DNA of 64,000 bases from Pseudomonas mediterranea CFBP 5447 (lineage in GTDB: Bacteria; Pseudomonadota; Gammaproteobacteria; Pseudomonadales; Pseudomonadaceae). Positions 28,714 through 37,920 of the stretch are shown piece after piece (the first letter of the stretch is position 1; each line of letters begins with the position of its first letter). Where the stretch lies: assembly GCF_000774145.1 (NCBI RefSeq), contig NZ_KN322985.1, positions 271,910 to 335,909 of the forward strand, written 5' to 3'. The position numbers and the translations under genes were made by a program. The notes beneath the pieces were generated by a model. It was given only the letters and a program-made list of their open reading frames with translations. It made no database searches and had not been told where the DNA came from.

Positions 28714-29468
28714 GCCTGGCCCACACCTCGAATGCCTGCGCCGCGGCAGCGGAACGGCAGCATCGGATTGCCCTGATGCAACCTTATTTCCTGCCCTACC
28801 TGGGTTATTTCCAGCTGATCGCCGCGGTCGATTGCTTTGTCATCTATGACAACGTGCAGTTCATCAAGAATGGCTGGATCGAACGCAACCGTTATCTACT
28901 GGGCCAGGAGCCGAAGTGGTTTCGGGTGCCGTTGACCAAGGGCAGTCACACGCAGCAAATCATGGAAAAGCGCATTTCCGAGGCGTTCGACCCTGGCGAT
29001 ATTCTCAACCAGCTGAGCTTCGCCTATCGCCGCGCACCTCACGCTTCACGCATGCTGGCGTGGCTGGAAGCGCTGCTGGTCGCGCCAGCCCGAAACATTG
29101 CCGAGCTCAACGAACGGATGTTACGGGCCTGCTGCAGCCTGATCGGGCTGCAAACCCCGATCAGCCGTTCCAGCGACCTGCCGATTTCCGCCGACAGCAA
29201 AGCCCAGGACCGGGTCCTTGAAGTGGTTCAGGCAAGCACTGGCACCCATTACCTCAATCCCTTCAACGGCGGGCATCTCTATCAGGCCGAGGCATTCCAG
29301 CAAGCGGGTATCACCCTTGAATTGCTCAAGCCTGCCTTACCCGACTATCGACAGGGTTCGGATGAACACCCCTTCGTACCCGGTCTGTCGATTCTCGACG
29401 CCCTGATGTACAACGACCCGCAAACGGTAGGCGCCTGGGCAAAATGCGGGGAAATTGTTCGTGCCTGA
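28710..29468 (+). CDS. WbqC family protein
   Basis: The 252-residue protein has the WbqC-like signature after a short leader: ALMQPYFLPYLGYFQLIAAVD, YDNVQFIKNGWIERNR, and a C-terminal YLNPFNGGHLY segment. WbqC-like proteins occur in O-antigen and other surface-sugar clusters; their reaction is not established. Its ATG overlaps the aminotransferase stop by four bases, and its end overlaps the next gene by eight, so it is part of the same translationally coupled operon. Confidence 0.85.
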   Translation: MSLAHTSNACAAAAERQHRIALMQPYFLPYLGYFQLIAAVDCFVIYDNVQFIKNGWIERNRYLLGQEPKWFRVPLTKGSHTQQIMEKRISEAFDPGDILNQLSFAYRRAPHASRMLAWLEALLVAPARNIAELNERMLRACCSLIGLQTPISRSSDLPISADSKAQDRVLEVVQASTGTHYLNPFNGGHLYQAEAFQQAGITLELLKPALPDYRQGSDEHPFVPGLSILDALMYNDPQTVGAWAKCGEIVRA

Positions 29469-30441
29469 AGCCATCGGCGGTTATTTCGAACTGGAGCTGC
29501 GCAAGGGGCAACATCCTTATCCGCAGGCCGTGGGCTTCAACTCTGCCCGCTCAGCCTTCAAGGCTTTGCTATTGGCGCGCAAGCTGCGCCGGGTTCATTT
29601 GCCTTTCTACATATGCGACGTCATGCGAGACGTGCTGCACGGATCCGGCATCGAGGTGTTGCGCTATGCACTCTCCGAGCAACTTGAATTGCCGGCCTTC
29701 CCGCCCCTGGAGGCCGATGAGGCTCTGCTGTTCGTCAATTACTTCGGACTCAAGACCGACTACATCGGCACAGTGCTGGCCGCACGCTACGGCCAACGAC
29801 TGATCGTCGACAATTCCCAGGCGCTGTTTTCAGTGCCGCTGCCCGGGATTGCTACCCTGTATTCACCCCGCAAGTTCGTCGGTGTTCCCGATGGTGGCTG
29901 GTTGGTCAATGGGCCAGCTGATCTGCCACAAGCCGAGAGCAGCCGCTCTCAGGCACGTTTCGGCGCGCTTCTGGGCCGCCTCGAAGACCATCCTCAAGAT
30001 CACTATGCGGCGTTCCAGGCATTGGAACAGGCACTGGAGAACGACGGCATCAAAGCCATGGCCACCAGCACAGCCCGCGTGCTCGACAGCATCGATTACC
30101 AGGAAATCGCCAGGCAGAGGATGGATAACTTCGCGCAACTGCGCCAACGCCTGGACCATTGCAATCGCTTCTGCAGTTGGCCCGCGCAGCCTGTTGCCGC
30201 TTTGTGCTACCCGCTGTTGGCCAGATCCGCCGAAACGGCGACCCGGCTGCGTACCCAACTGTTGGAACAACACATCTATGTGCCTGGTTATTGGCGCGAA
30301 GTGCTCAGTACTGCCACCGCGCCGCCCATAGAAAGAGACTGGGCAGAATGCTTACTACCGCTACCGATCGACCAGCGATACAACGTCGATGACATGAATC
30401 GTCTTGCCGACGCCATCCTTCAGAACACGGGGAAATCATGA
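29461..30441 (+). CDS. Aminotransferase-like protein, divergent
   Basis: The 326-residue protein starts at GTG with GGGGAAA six bases upstream. Its layout recalls DegT-type aminotransferases: NSARSAFKALLL near the start (the PLP phosphate loop region), LIVDNSQAL where the PLP ring Asp is expected, and SPRKFVGVPDGGWL with a Lys where the Schiff-base lysine would sit. Overall similarity to a named family is weak to my reading, so function is not assigned beyond a probable PLP-dependent fold. It overlaps the neighbours on both sides (8 and 4 bases) in the glycan operon. Confidence 0.65.
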   Translation: MPEAIGGYFELELRKGQHPYPQAVGFNSARSAFKALLLARKLRRVHLPFYICDVMRDVLHGSGIEVLRYALSEQLELPAFPPLEADEALLFVNYFGLKTDYIGTVLAARYGQRLIVDNSQALFSVPLPGIATLYSPRKFVGVPDGGWLVNGPADLPQAESSRSQARFGALLGRLEDHPQDHYAAFQALEQALENDGIKAMATSTARVLDSIDYQEIARQRMDNFAQLRQRLDHCNRFCSWPAQPVAALCYPLLARSAETATRLRTQLLEQHIYVPGYWREVLSTATAPPIERDWAECLLPLPIDQRYNVDDMNRLADAILQNTGKS

Positions 30442-30995
30442 GTATTCAAGGTCAACACGTCCTGCTGAGGGCGTTGGAGCTCGAGGACCTGCCGCTGCTG
30501 CATCAGTGGTCCAATGACGAGGCTCTCTGGAGCCTCCTGGGCGGCTGGCATTTCCCCACCTCTCGGGAAGCGCAACGGGAGTGGTTGCTGAGTCTCAAGA
30601 GCGACTCCCTCAATCAGCGCTTTGGGATCGAGGTTCAGGGCCAGGGCCTGATTGGTACGGCGAACCTGGTCAGCATCGACTGGAAGAACCGCACAGCCGA
30701 ACACGGCATGATGATCGGTGCCCCATCCCTGCGCGGCCAGGGCTATGGCACCGACGTGATTGCCACAGTGATGCGCTACGCCTTCGACGAACTGGGCCTG
30801 AGCCGCCTCTCGACGACCATCATTGAGTACAATGCCGCCTCCCTGGCGACCTACACCCGCAAGACCCCCTGGGTTATCGAAGGCGTGCAGCGCCAGTGGT
30901 ACTACCGCAAGGGTCAGCGCTGGGACCGCATCCTGCTCGGCGTAAGCGCTGAAGAGTACCGTGCCTGGCAAGCCGCCCGGGGAGACACCCCATGA
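30438..30995 (+). CDS. GNAT family N-acetyltransferase
   Basis: This RimJ/RimL-type acetyltransferase has 185 residues. The acetyl-CoA loop is SLRGQGYGTDVI, followed by a helix with MRYAFDELGLSRL and the motif EYNAASLATY typical of the branch. In this operon a sugar amino group made by the aminotransferases is the obvious substrate, which would parallel the VioB acylation step, but VioB itself belongs to another fold; the substrate is inference. Start overlaps the previous stop by four bases. Confidence 0.85.
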   Translation: MSIQGQHVLLRALELEDLPLLHQWSNDEALWSLLGGWHFPTSREAQREWLLSLKSDSLNQRFGIEVQGQGLIGTANLVSIDWKNRTAEHGMMIGAPSLRGQGYGTDVIATVMRYAFDELGLSRLSTTIIEYNAASLATYTRKTPWVIEGVQRQWYYRKGQRWDRILLGVSAEEYRAWQAARGDTP

Positions 30996-31771
30996 ATCAG
31001 GCCCTCCAAGCGCTGCAAGCGAACGGCTACGCCTGCCTGTCGTCCCTTATTACGGAGCCCCTGCTCGGCCAGTTGCGTGAAGACCTCGCCAGCGCCATAG
31101 AACGTTGCCGTCGGGTACAGCTGGAAAACGGTATCACCCAGAGAACCGAACAGACCGCACACCATATCCTTGCTCAAGACACTCATTTCGTCGAACTGCT
31201 CGACCGGTTCGCCGGATGGGGGATCATCGACCTCTTGCGACATATGCTCGGCGGCGCAGCGATCCTCAATTCATTTGGTGGTCTGAACAACCTGAACAGC
31301 ACCGACGCCTATGTGCGAAATGTGCACCGGGACGTTCGCTCCTGGACCGCCGAGTCCATGCAGATGGCCCAGGCCCTGGTCCTACTCGACGATTTCACCC
31401 CCGATAACGGCGCCACCCTGTTTCTGCCAGGTTCGCATACCGCACCTGAGAAACCCGACCCTCAGGTATTCGAAGCCCAGGCCCGCAAGGCCCTCGGCAG
31501 TGCCGGTTCGATTTACTTGTTCGACTCACGCATCTGGCATGCCGCCGGCGTCAACCGCACCGACCTGCCACGACGCTGCCTGACACTGACGTTCACACGC
31601 AGCCATTTCAAACCGCAGTTCGATTATTGCCGGGCGCTTGGCGACGAATTCTGTCTCGCGCAGACACCGGCGCTGCAACAACTACTGGGGTGGTATGCCC
31701 GCACGCCCTCGACCCTTCATGAGTGGTACCAACCTGAAGAACGCCGTTTCTACAGGAAAAGCCAGGAATAA
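30992..31771 (+). CDS. Phytanoyl-CoA dioxygenase family protein
   Basis: This is an Fe(II)/2-oxoglutarate oxygenase of the PhyH type, 259 residues. The iron triad is visible as HRD (VHRDVRS, near residue 112) and a distal His in IWHAAGVNRT (about 185); the 2-oxoglutarate-binding Arg is likely in RRCLTLTF. PLPGSH-like FLPGSHTAPE is present. In this operon it probably hydroxylates the glycan or its acyl substituent; that is inference. Overlaps the GNAT gene by four bases. Confidence 0.85.
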   Translation: MNQALQALQANGYACLSSLITEPLLGQLREDLASAIERCRRVQLENGITQRTEQTAHHILAQDTHFVELLDRFAGWGIIDLLRHMLGGAAILNSFGGLNNLNSTDAYVRNVHRDVRSWTAESMQMAQALVLLDDFTPDNGATLFLPGSHTAPEKPDPQVFEAQARKALGSAGSIYLFDSRIWHAAGVNRTDLPRRCLTLTFTRSHFKPQFDYCRALGDEFCLAQTPALQQLLGWYARTPSTLHEWYQPEERRFYRKSQE

Positions 31772-31775
31772 CGCC

Positions 31776-32528
31776 ATGTCCACACGCGACTACAACAAAG
31801 AATTTCAAGATAACGCTCACCGCAGCTATTTCTACGATTTCGACTCGCGCCTGCGACGCTATATGCTGGACAGCTTCGGCCCCTGGCTGGCGGAGGGGCC
31901 GACCTTGGAAATGGGCTGCTTCGAAGGCGCCTTCACGGCCCTGTTCGCTGAACGCTTTGCCGACCTGACAGTCATCGAAGCGGCCAGCGACCTGATCGAA
32001 GTCACTCGGAACAAGGTCGGCTCAGGCGTCAGTTTCGTCTGCAGTACCTTTGAAGAAGCCGAGCTGCCGCCACGCTTCGCCAACATCTTCCTGATCCACA
32101 CACTGGAACACCTCGACGACCGCCAGGCGGTGCTCAAGCGCATTCACAGTTGGCTCGCCCCGGGTGGTCGCCTGTTCATCGCCGTGCCTAACGCCAATGC
32201 ACCGTCGCGCCAGATCGCTGTCAAAATGGGCCTGATCGAACATAACAGTGCGGTGACCGAAGGCGAACGCCTGCACGGCCATCGAGTCACCTACACCCTC
32301 GATACACTGGACCACGAAGTACGCAGTGCCGGTTGGCGGGTCAGCCAGCGCGGCGGGGTGTTCTTCAAGCCACTGGCCAACTTCCAGCTGGACAAGGCGC
32401 TGGAAACCCAACTGATCGATGACCGCTTCATGGACGCCTGCCATGCCCTGGGCATGGTCTATCCAGATCTTTGCGCCAGTGTCTTCGTCATCTGTGAACA
32501 GCCCTCCAGCCCCAAGGCGACCGTATGA
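31776..32528 (+). CDS. Class I SAM-dependent methyltransferase
   Basis: The 250-residue protein has motif I in LEMGCFEGAFTALFA, an acidic motif II (VIEAASDLIE), and HTLEHLDDRQAVLKRIHSWL followed by PGGRLFIAVPNANAPSR, as in the UbiG/COQ5-like Methyltransf_11/23 families. It likely O- or N-methylates the sugar. The start has AGGA eight bases upstream, and the stop overlaps the next ATG. The modified viosamine of P. syringae flagellin is methylated, which makes this a plausible equivalent. Confidence 0.87.
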   Translation: MSTRDYNKEFQDNAHRSYFYDFDSRLRRYMLDSFGPWLAEGPTLEMGCFEGAFTALFAERFADLTVIEAASDLIEVTRNKVGSGVSFVCSTFEEAELPPRFANIFLIHTLEHLDDRQAVLKRIHSWLAPGGRLFIAVPNANAPSRQIAVKMGLIEHNSAVTEGERLHGHRVTYTLDTLDHEVRSAGWRVSQRGGVFFKPLANFQLDKALETQLIDDRFMDACHALGMVYPDLCASVFVICEQPSSPKATV

Positions 32529-35500
32529 CCTCTCCATCTCTGCATGGCCAGCCGCGTCACCCCTACTACATCGCCGCTCCGGACTATCGGGAGACCTCCT
32601 CGGGGGTGTGCGTGCTGCACTACCTCTGCCATGCGCTGAACCTGGCCGGCTACGAAGCCTATGTCACACCATGCAAGGTCAATCCGAAACTGCGCACGCC
32701 GATTCTTACCGACGAGGTGCGCCGGCACCATCTGTCATTAGGACTGGCGCCGATCGGGGTCTACTCCGAGGTCATGGATGGCAACCCGATTGGTACGCCG
32801 ATCGTGGCTCGCTACATTCTGAACCGTGAAGGTTTCCTCACTGGTCGTGCGATCAACGCGCAGAAATCTGACCTGTTTTTCTATTACACCCAGGATTTTC
32901 GTGGCAATAGCAAGAGCGATAACCTGCTCCTGCTGCCGGTCATCGACTCGCAACTGTTCTCGCCGCCAAGCGATCCCGTGCAGCGCAGCGGCAATTACCT
33001 GTATTTGCACCGCTTCGACCGAGCCAAAATCGACTACTCGCTGCTGCCGGACGATATCGAAGTCCTGAGCCTGGCCAACCCGAAGACCCTTGCCGAGCTG
33101 GCGCAGATTTTTCGAACGGCTTCAACGCTCTACAGTTACGAAATCTCGGCAACGTGCACCGAAGCCATGCTCTGCGGCTGCCCGGTTGTCTATATGCCCG
33201 GCGGTCACGTCAAGACCCAGCCGTTCATCGAACAGTTCGGTGACGCCGGTTCGGCACTCTTTGACGAGCCTGGCGGACTGGAGCGCGCCCGCGCCACGGT
33301 GATGCAGGCTCGCAAGCGTTGGCTGGACATCGAGAACGCCTTCTGGCCCCAGCTGGAACGTTTTCTCGATATCACTCAGCAGGCCGCCATCAAGCGGGTA
33401 ACCGACAGCCATGTTCCCTCGGTCAGGGACTGGCTGCGCAAGCGTGTCCTCACACCAATCCAGCAACAGCTGGTGGATCAGCGTCGCCAACAACTCAGCG
33501 GACAAACCAGCCTGACGCTGTTGATACTCGATCCCCTGGGCGATATGAATGCCTTGAGCGAGACCCTGGAAAGCGTGGCGCTGTGGCAATCGCGCACCTC
33601 GATCAGGCTGCGCATGACGGTCCTGAGCACGGTGCAGGGGCCTGCCAGCCTGCCCGGCAGCCTGCGCTGGCTGACCTGCGCCAACCCAGGCGCCAGAGAA
33701 TTGAACGAAACGCTGCAAACGGATGACAGCGACTGGATCATGCTGCTGACCGCCGGCGAAGAATTCTTGCCCGGCGGCACGTTGATGCTCGACTTGGACT
33801 TGCCCGGTGCCGAAGGCTGCCGGATGATCTATTGCGATGACATGTATCGCTCGGCTGATGGTCCGAACCCGGTGTTCCGACCTGACATCAACCTCGACTA
33901 CCTGTTGAGCTTGCCATTGACCCTGGCCAACCATTGGCTGATCCGACGCGAGCTGGCCCTGCAAGTCGGCGGTTACGACCCACAGGTGCCCGCGGCGCTC
34001 GAACTGGATCTGATCCTGCGACTGATCGAAACCGATGGCATGAACGGCATTGGCCACCTGAGCGAACCGCTGGTGGTCTGCGACACACCAAAACTGACCG
34101 ACAACCCTGACGAACTCAATGCCCTGCAACGGCACCTGAACAATCGCGGCTACCCGAACGCCAGGATCCGGCAGGAACCGAGCAGGCATTACCACATCGA
34201 GTATGGTCACGACCAACAGCCCCTGGTATCGATCCTGATCCCTACCCGGGACCAGCTGGCGCTGCTGCAACGCTGCGTGGAAAGCCTGTTGTCGATGACG
34301 CGCTACCCGCACTTCGAAATCATCCTGATCGATAACTGCAGCCAGACCGAGGAGGCACTCAACTGGCTGAGCGAGATGGATTCGATTGGCGGCGACAAAA
34401 TACGCGTCGTCCGCTTCCCATATCCGTTCAACTTCAGCGCCATGAACAATCTTGCGGCCAGCCAAGCGCGCGGCGAGTACCTGGTATTGTTGAACAACGA
34501 TACGGCAATCATCCGCGAAGACTGGCTGGACGAATTGCTCAACCATGCCTTGCGCCCCGAAGTAGGTATTGTTGGCGCCAAGCTGGTTAGCCCGGCCGGC
34601 ACCATCCAGCAGGCAAGCCTGATCACCGGGCTACGCGGTCCAGCCGGCAGCCCGTTCATCGGTCAGGCCGCCACCGGCGGCGGCTATCTGCAGCGTCTGC
34701 AGGTCGACCAGAATACCAGCGCGGTCAGCGCGGCCTGCATGATGATCCGCACGTCGCTCTATCTGGAAGCCGGCGGTATGGACGAAACGCTGTTCCAGAT
34801 CACCTGCAACGATCTGGATCTTTGTCTGAAGGTGAAGAGCCTTGGTTACCTTAACGTCTGGGCACCGCGTGCGGTGCTCTTGCATGAAGGTGGGGCAACC
34901 TTGTCAAAGGCCGACAAGAGTGAGTTCAACGAGCAACGCTTTGCCACAGAGCAAGAGCATGCCTTGAGCAAATGGCTGAGCGTCCTGTCCACTGACCCCG
35001 CCTACAACAGTAACCTGTCATTGCGCGGTGGTGGCTTTGAGCTGGAAGCCATCAATGAGCTGACCTGGCGGCCGCTGAGCTGGCGCCCCCTTCCGGTCGT
35101 ATTGGCTCATCCCGCGCAGTCGGCGCAAACCGCCAAGCAGCGCGTCATCGAACCATTCACTGCCTTGCGTGACGCTGGAAAAATCGAAGGTTGCCTCCAC
35201 AACAGCCTGCTGCCGGCGACGACGCTGGAACGCTATAACCCCGATGTCATCGTCTTCCAGCACCAGGACGACCCGCTGCGCCTGGAACAGATGCAGCGCA
35301 TAAGCGTCCTCTCCAAAGCGTTCAAGGTCCTTGAGCTGGATGTGTCGACACCGGAGAACCCGCAGTGGCTGACGTCACTGCGACAAGTGGCAAGCCTGGT
35401 CGACCGTATCATCGTGGCGACGCCCGCGATGGCTGAAGCCTGTGCCGGCTTGCACCGGGATATCCGCGTCCTCGAAACACGTCTGGGCCACAAATGGCGC

Positions 35501-36031
35501 GACGTGCCGCAGATGCGCCAGACCTCTGGCGTCCCTCGCATCGGCTGTGCCATCGACCCGGCGCAGCCCTTCGTCCAACCCCTGATCCTTGAGCTGATGC
35601 AAGTGTTGGCAGGTCAAGTGGAGTGGGTACTCTGGGGCGATGTGCCGACGTACCTGCGACCGCTCGCCAACGAGGTTCATGACGACGTTCACGACAATCC
35701 CGATGTCATGGCCAGCCTCCAACTGGATATCGTCCTCGCCCCCCAAGGCTTCGGCCCGACCCGAGAAACCGCAAATCGGCTCCAGCATCTGCAATATGGC
35801 GCTTGCGGCTACAGTGTGATCGCCAGCGACACCACTGATTATCCGGTCGATCTTGCAATCACGCGCGTAGCGAACAATCGGGAACAATGGTTGAAGGCGA
35901 TCAGCGACCACCTGGCCGACCGGGACGCATCACGGCAGCAAGCGACCCGACTGCGCGAGCAAGTGATCAATAACTGGGTCTTCGACGATGCCTACGCGGC
36001 GCGCTGGGTTCAGGGATGGTTACCCGACTGA
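32525..36031 (+). CDS. Giant multi-domain glycosyltransferase
   Basis: The 1168-residue protein has an N-terminal GT4-like domain (about 10-300, YYIAAPDYRETSSG at the start and CTEAMLCGCPVVYMPGG), a GT-like module from about 335, a GT2 module from about 565 (PLVSILIPTRDQ, IILIDNCSQ) with an intact LLNNDTAI motif near 653 and DWLDELLNHALRPEVGIVG, and a C-terminal GT4-like domain (about 1004 onward) with LQHLQYGACGYSVIASD, ending GWLPD. The last two modules are paralogous to those of the minus-strand protein at 15020-18607. It ends the glycan operon and probably extends or attaches the flagellin glycan, although a role in another surface sugar cannot be excluded. Confidence 0.85.
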   Translation: MTSPSLHGQPRHPYYIAAPDYRETSSGVCVLHYLCHALNLAGYEAYVTPCKVNPKLRTPILTDEVRRHHLSLGLAPIGVYSEVMDGNPIGTPIVARYILNREGFLTGRAINAQKSDLFFYYTQDFRGNSKSDNLLLLPVIDSQLFSPPSDPVQRSGNYLYLHRFDRAKIDYSLLPDDIEVLSLANPKTLAELAQIFRTASTLYSYEISATCTEAMLCGCPVVYMPGGHVKTQPFIEQFGDAGSALFDEPGGLERARATVMQARKRWLDIENAFWPQLERFLDITQQAAIKRVTDSHVPSVRDWLRKRVLTPIQQQLVDQRRQQLSGQTSLTLLILDPLGDMNALSETLESVALWQSRTSIRLRMTVLSTVQGPASLPGSLRWLTCANPGARELNETLQTDDSDWIMLLTAGEEFLPGGTLMLDLDLPGAEGCRMIYCDDMYRSADGPNPVFRPDINLDYLLSLPLTLANHWLIRRELALQVGGYDPQVPAALELDLILRLIETDGMNGIGHLSEPLVVCDTPKLTDNPDELNALQRHLNNRGYPNARIRQEPSRHYHIEYGHDQQPLVSILIPTRDQLALLQRCVESLLSMTRYPHFEIILIDNCSQTEEALNWLSEMDSIGGDKIRVVRFPYPFNFSAMNNLAASQARGEYLVLLNNDTAIIREDWLDELLNHALRPEVGIVGAKLVSPAGTIQQASLITGLRGPAGSPFIGQAATGGGYLQRLQVDQNTSAVSAACMMIRTSLYLEAGGMDETLFQITCNDLDLCLKVKSLGYLNVWAPRAVLLHEGGATLSKADKSEFNEQRFATEQEHALSKWLSVLSTDPAYNSNLSLRGGGFELEAINELTWRPLSWRPLPVVLAHPAQSAQTAKQRVIEPFTALRDAGKIEGCLHNSLLPATTLERYNPDVIVFQHQDDPLRLEQMQRISVLSKAFKVLELDVSTPENPQWLTSLRQVASLVDRIIVATPAMAEACAGLHRDIRVLETRLGHKWRDVPQMRQTSGVPRIGCAIDPAQPFVQPLILELMQVLAGQVEWVLWGDVPTYLRPLANEVHDDVHDNPDVMASLQLDIVLAPQGFGPTRETANRLQHLQYGACGYSVIASDTTDYPVDLAITRVANNREQWLKAISDHLADRDASRQQATRLREQVINNWVFDDAYAARWVQGWLPD

Positions 36032-36082
36032 CCGATATCCGGGCGAAACGACTGGGGCAGTGCACGCGGCTTTGAAGAGCCA

Positions 36083-37639
36083 CTATGCGGGCCTGCCCAC
36101 GTCATATTCGCGCAGCTTATTGGCAATGGTGGTATGGGAAACCCCCAATCGCTTGCCCAACTGCCGGCTGCTGGGATGTTCGGAGTAGAGCCGTTCCAGT
36201 ACCGCCTTCTCGAATCGCCCGACAATCTCGTCCAACCCACCGTCCAGGGAAAAGTCCCCCAGGGGCTGGCGCACGCCATAGTCCGGCAGACGGATATGCT
36301 CGGCCTTGACCTTCCCACCGTCACACAGGGAAACCGCCTGGAACAGCACGTTTTCCAGTTGCCGGACATTGCCTGGCCAATGGTAATGACTGAGTCGTTC
36401 CATGGCCGCCGGGGCCAATTTCGGCAGCGCACAGCCGATCTGGCGACTGGCCTGGTCGAGAAAGTGTTCCACCAGAGGTTCCAGACCGTCGAGGCATTCG
36501 CGCAACGGCGGAATGTGCAGGGACAGCACATTCAAGCGGTGATACAAGTCCTGGCGAAATTCCCCTCGGGCACAGAGTTCGGACAAGTCCACCTGGGTCG
36601 CGCAGATCACCCGGACGTCCAGGTACACCTCCTCATCGCTGCCGACCCGACGGAAGCAACCGTCCTGCAAAAAGCGCAGCAGCTTGACCTGTAGGCGCGG
36701 GCTCATTTCTCCCACCCCGTCGAGAAACAAGGTGCCGCCAGCCGTCAATTCCAACAGGCCGAGCTTACCTTCGGCACGGGCGCCTTCGAAGGCACCGGGG
36801 CCGTAGCCGAACAGCTCGGTCTCGGCCATGGACTCCGGCAGCCCGGCGCAGTTGAGCGCCATCAACGGTGATTGTCCGCGCGGGCTCGCCAGGTGACAGG
36901 CGCGGGCCAGCAATTCCTTACCGGTGCCGGTTTCGCCTTCGATCAATAGGGGCGCGTCCAGCGGGGCCATGCGCCGGGCTTCGCGGACCACCGCAGCCAT
37001 CACTTTCGAGCTCTGGAAAATACTGTCGAAGCCACGCAGCTCCTGCTTGCGCACGTTGTAGATGCGCTCACCGACCCGGTCGGCCCGGTGCAGCGTCAAC
37101 ACCGCACCGGCCATGGCCTCGCTGTCGTCGTGCTCCGATTGCAGCGGGGCGATATCGGCCAGGAACACATCGCCCTTGACCTTGACCCGCAGCCCGTTGA
37201 TGCGCGACTGGTTGGCGCGCACCAGCTCCGGCAGGTCGAAATCCTCGGCGTAGCGCGACAGCGGAATCCCTGGCACCTCGTCCACCCGCACCCCGAGCAG
37301 TTGCGCCGCCGCCCGGTTCGCCGCGACGATGGAACCGCCCATGTCGATGGACAACACCGGAAACTCCAGGGCGCCAAGCAACGCATTGAGCTCCATGTGC
37401 CGACGCTCGCTGGGCATCAGCCCTACCCGCTTGACGCCGAACACGCCGGCAATGCCTTCGAACTTCGGGCGCAACGCCTGGAATTGAATGTTGATCAGGT
37501 TCGGGCAGTGCAGGTAGATCGCATTGCCATGCTCGCCACCGACTTCGCCCCGGGCGACGTTGATGCCGTATTCCACCAGCAGGTTGAGAATGTCCCGCAG
37601 GATGCCGATGCGGTTCTGGCAATGGACTTTGATGCGCAT
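36083..37639 (-). CDS. phhR: TyrR-family regulator PhhR
   Basis: PhhR activates aromatic amino acid catabolism and is encoded divergently from phhA. The 518-residue protein starts with an ACT domain (MRIKVHCQNRIGILRDIL), then a PAS domain (about 80-190), an AAA+ domain with Walker A GETGTGKE, and a C-terminal helix-turn-helix (RQLGKRLGVSHTTIANKL). The sigma-54 contact loop reads GAFEGA instead of GAFTGA, as expected for TyrR/PhhR proteins that work with sigma-70. The start chosen is the ATG that opens the ACT domain. Confidence 0.95.
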   Translation of the reverse strand: MRIKVHCQNRIGILRDILNLLVEYGINVARGEVGGEHGNAIYLHCPNLINIQFQALRPKFEGIAGVFGVKRVGLMPSERRHMELNALLGALEFPVLSIDMGGSIVAANRAAAQLLGVRVDEVPGIPLSRYAEDFDLPELVRANQSRINGLRVKVKGDVFLADIAPLQSEHDDSEAMAGAVLTLHRADRVGERIYNVRKQELRGFDSIFQSSKVMAAVVREARRMAPLDAPLLIEGETGTGKELLARACHLASPRGQSPLMALNCAGLPESMAETELFGYGPGAFEGARAEGKLGLLELTAGGTLFLDGVGEMSPRLQVKLLRFLQDGCFRRVGSDEEVYLDVRVICATQVDLSELCARGEFRQDLYHRLNVLSLHIPPLRECLDGLEPLVEHFLDQASRQIGCALPKLAPAAMERLSHYHWPGNVRQLENVLFQAVSLCDGGKVKAEHIRLPDYGVRQPLGDFSLDGGLDEIVGRFEKAVLERLYSEHPSSRQLGKRLGVSHTTIANKLREYDVGRPA

Positions 37640-37768
37640 AGGGAGGCCTGGAAGCTCGTTGTGAAGAGTTTTTTCTGTGGCTGAGTGCAAATAACCGTCA
37701 AGATTATGTGACAGCTGTAGGCCATTTCCTAGCTGAAAATCCAATCAGCGCCGGATCATCGCACCATA

Positions 37769-37786
37769 CGTAACGAAAACTTTACA
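37769..37786. promoter_or_regulatory. Candidate PhhR/TyrR box
   Basis: CGTAACGAAAACTTTACA fits TGTAAA-N6-TTTACA with a perfect right half and four of six bases in the left half. It lies in the 281-base divergent region phhR/phhA, about 135 bases upstream of phhA. Nothing else in that region is a clear regulatory site. Confidence 0.6.
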
Positions 37787-37920
37787 AAAATCTTCCCTTT
37801 CAACTCGAACATCTCACCGCTGCCCCGCTGCACATTTACCTGCTTCGCGCTATCTCTAACGCATCGCTGGACATAACAACAAACAGCCTTCCCCTCGAGG
37901 GAAATCAGCAGGAGAGCAGC

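Noticed and set aside
33122..34546. 474-codon minus-strand frame inside the giant glycosyltransferase
   Set aside because: Shadow of the plus-strand GT modules; no family pattern.
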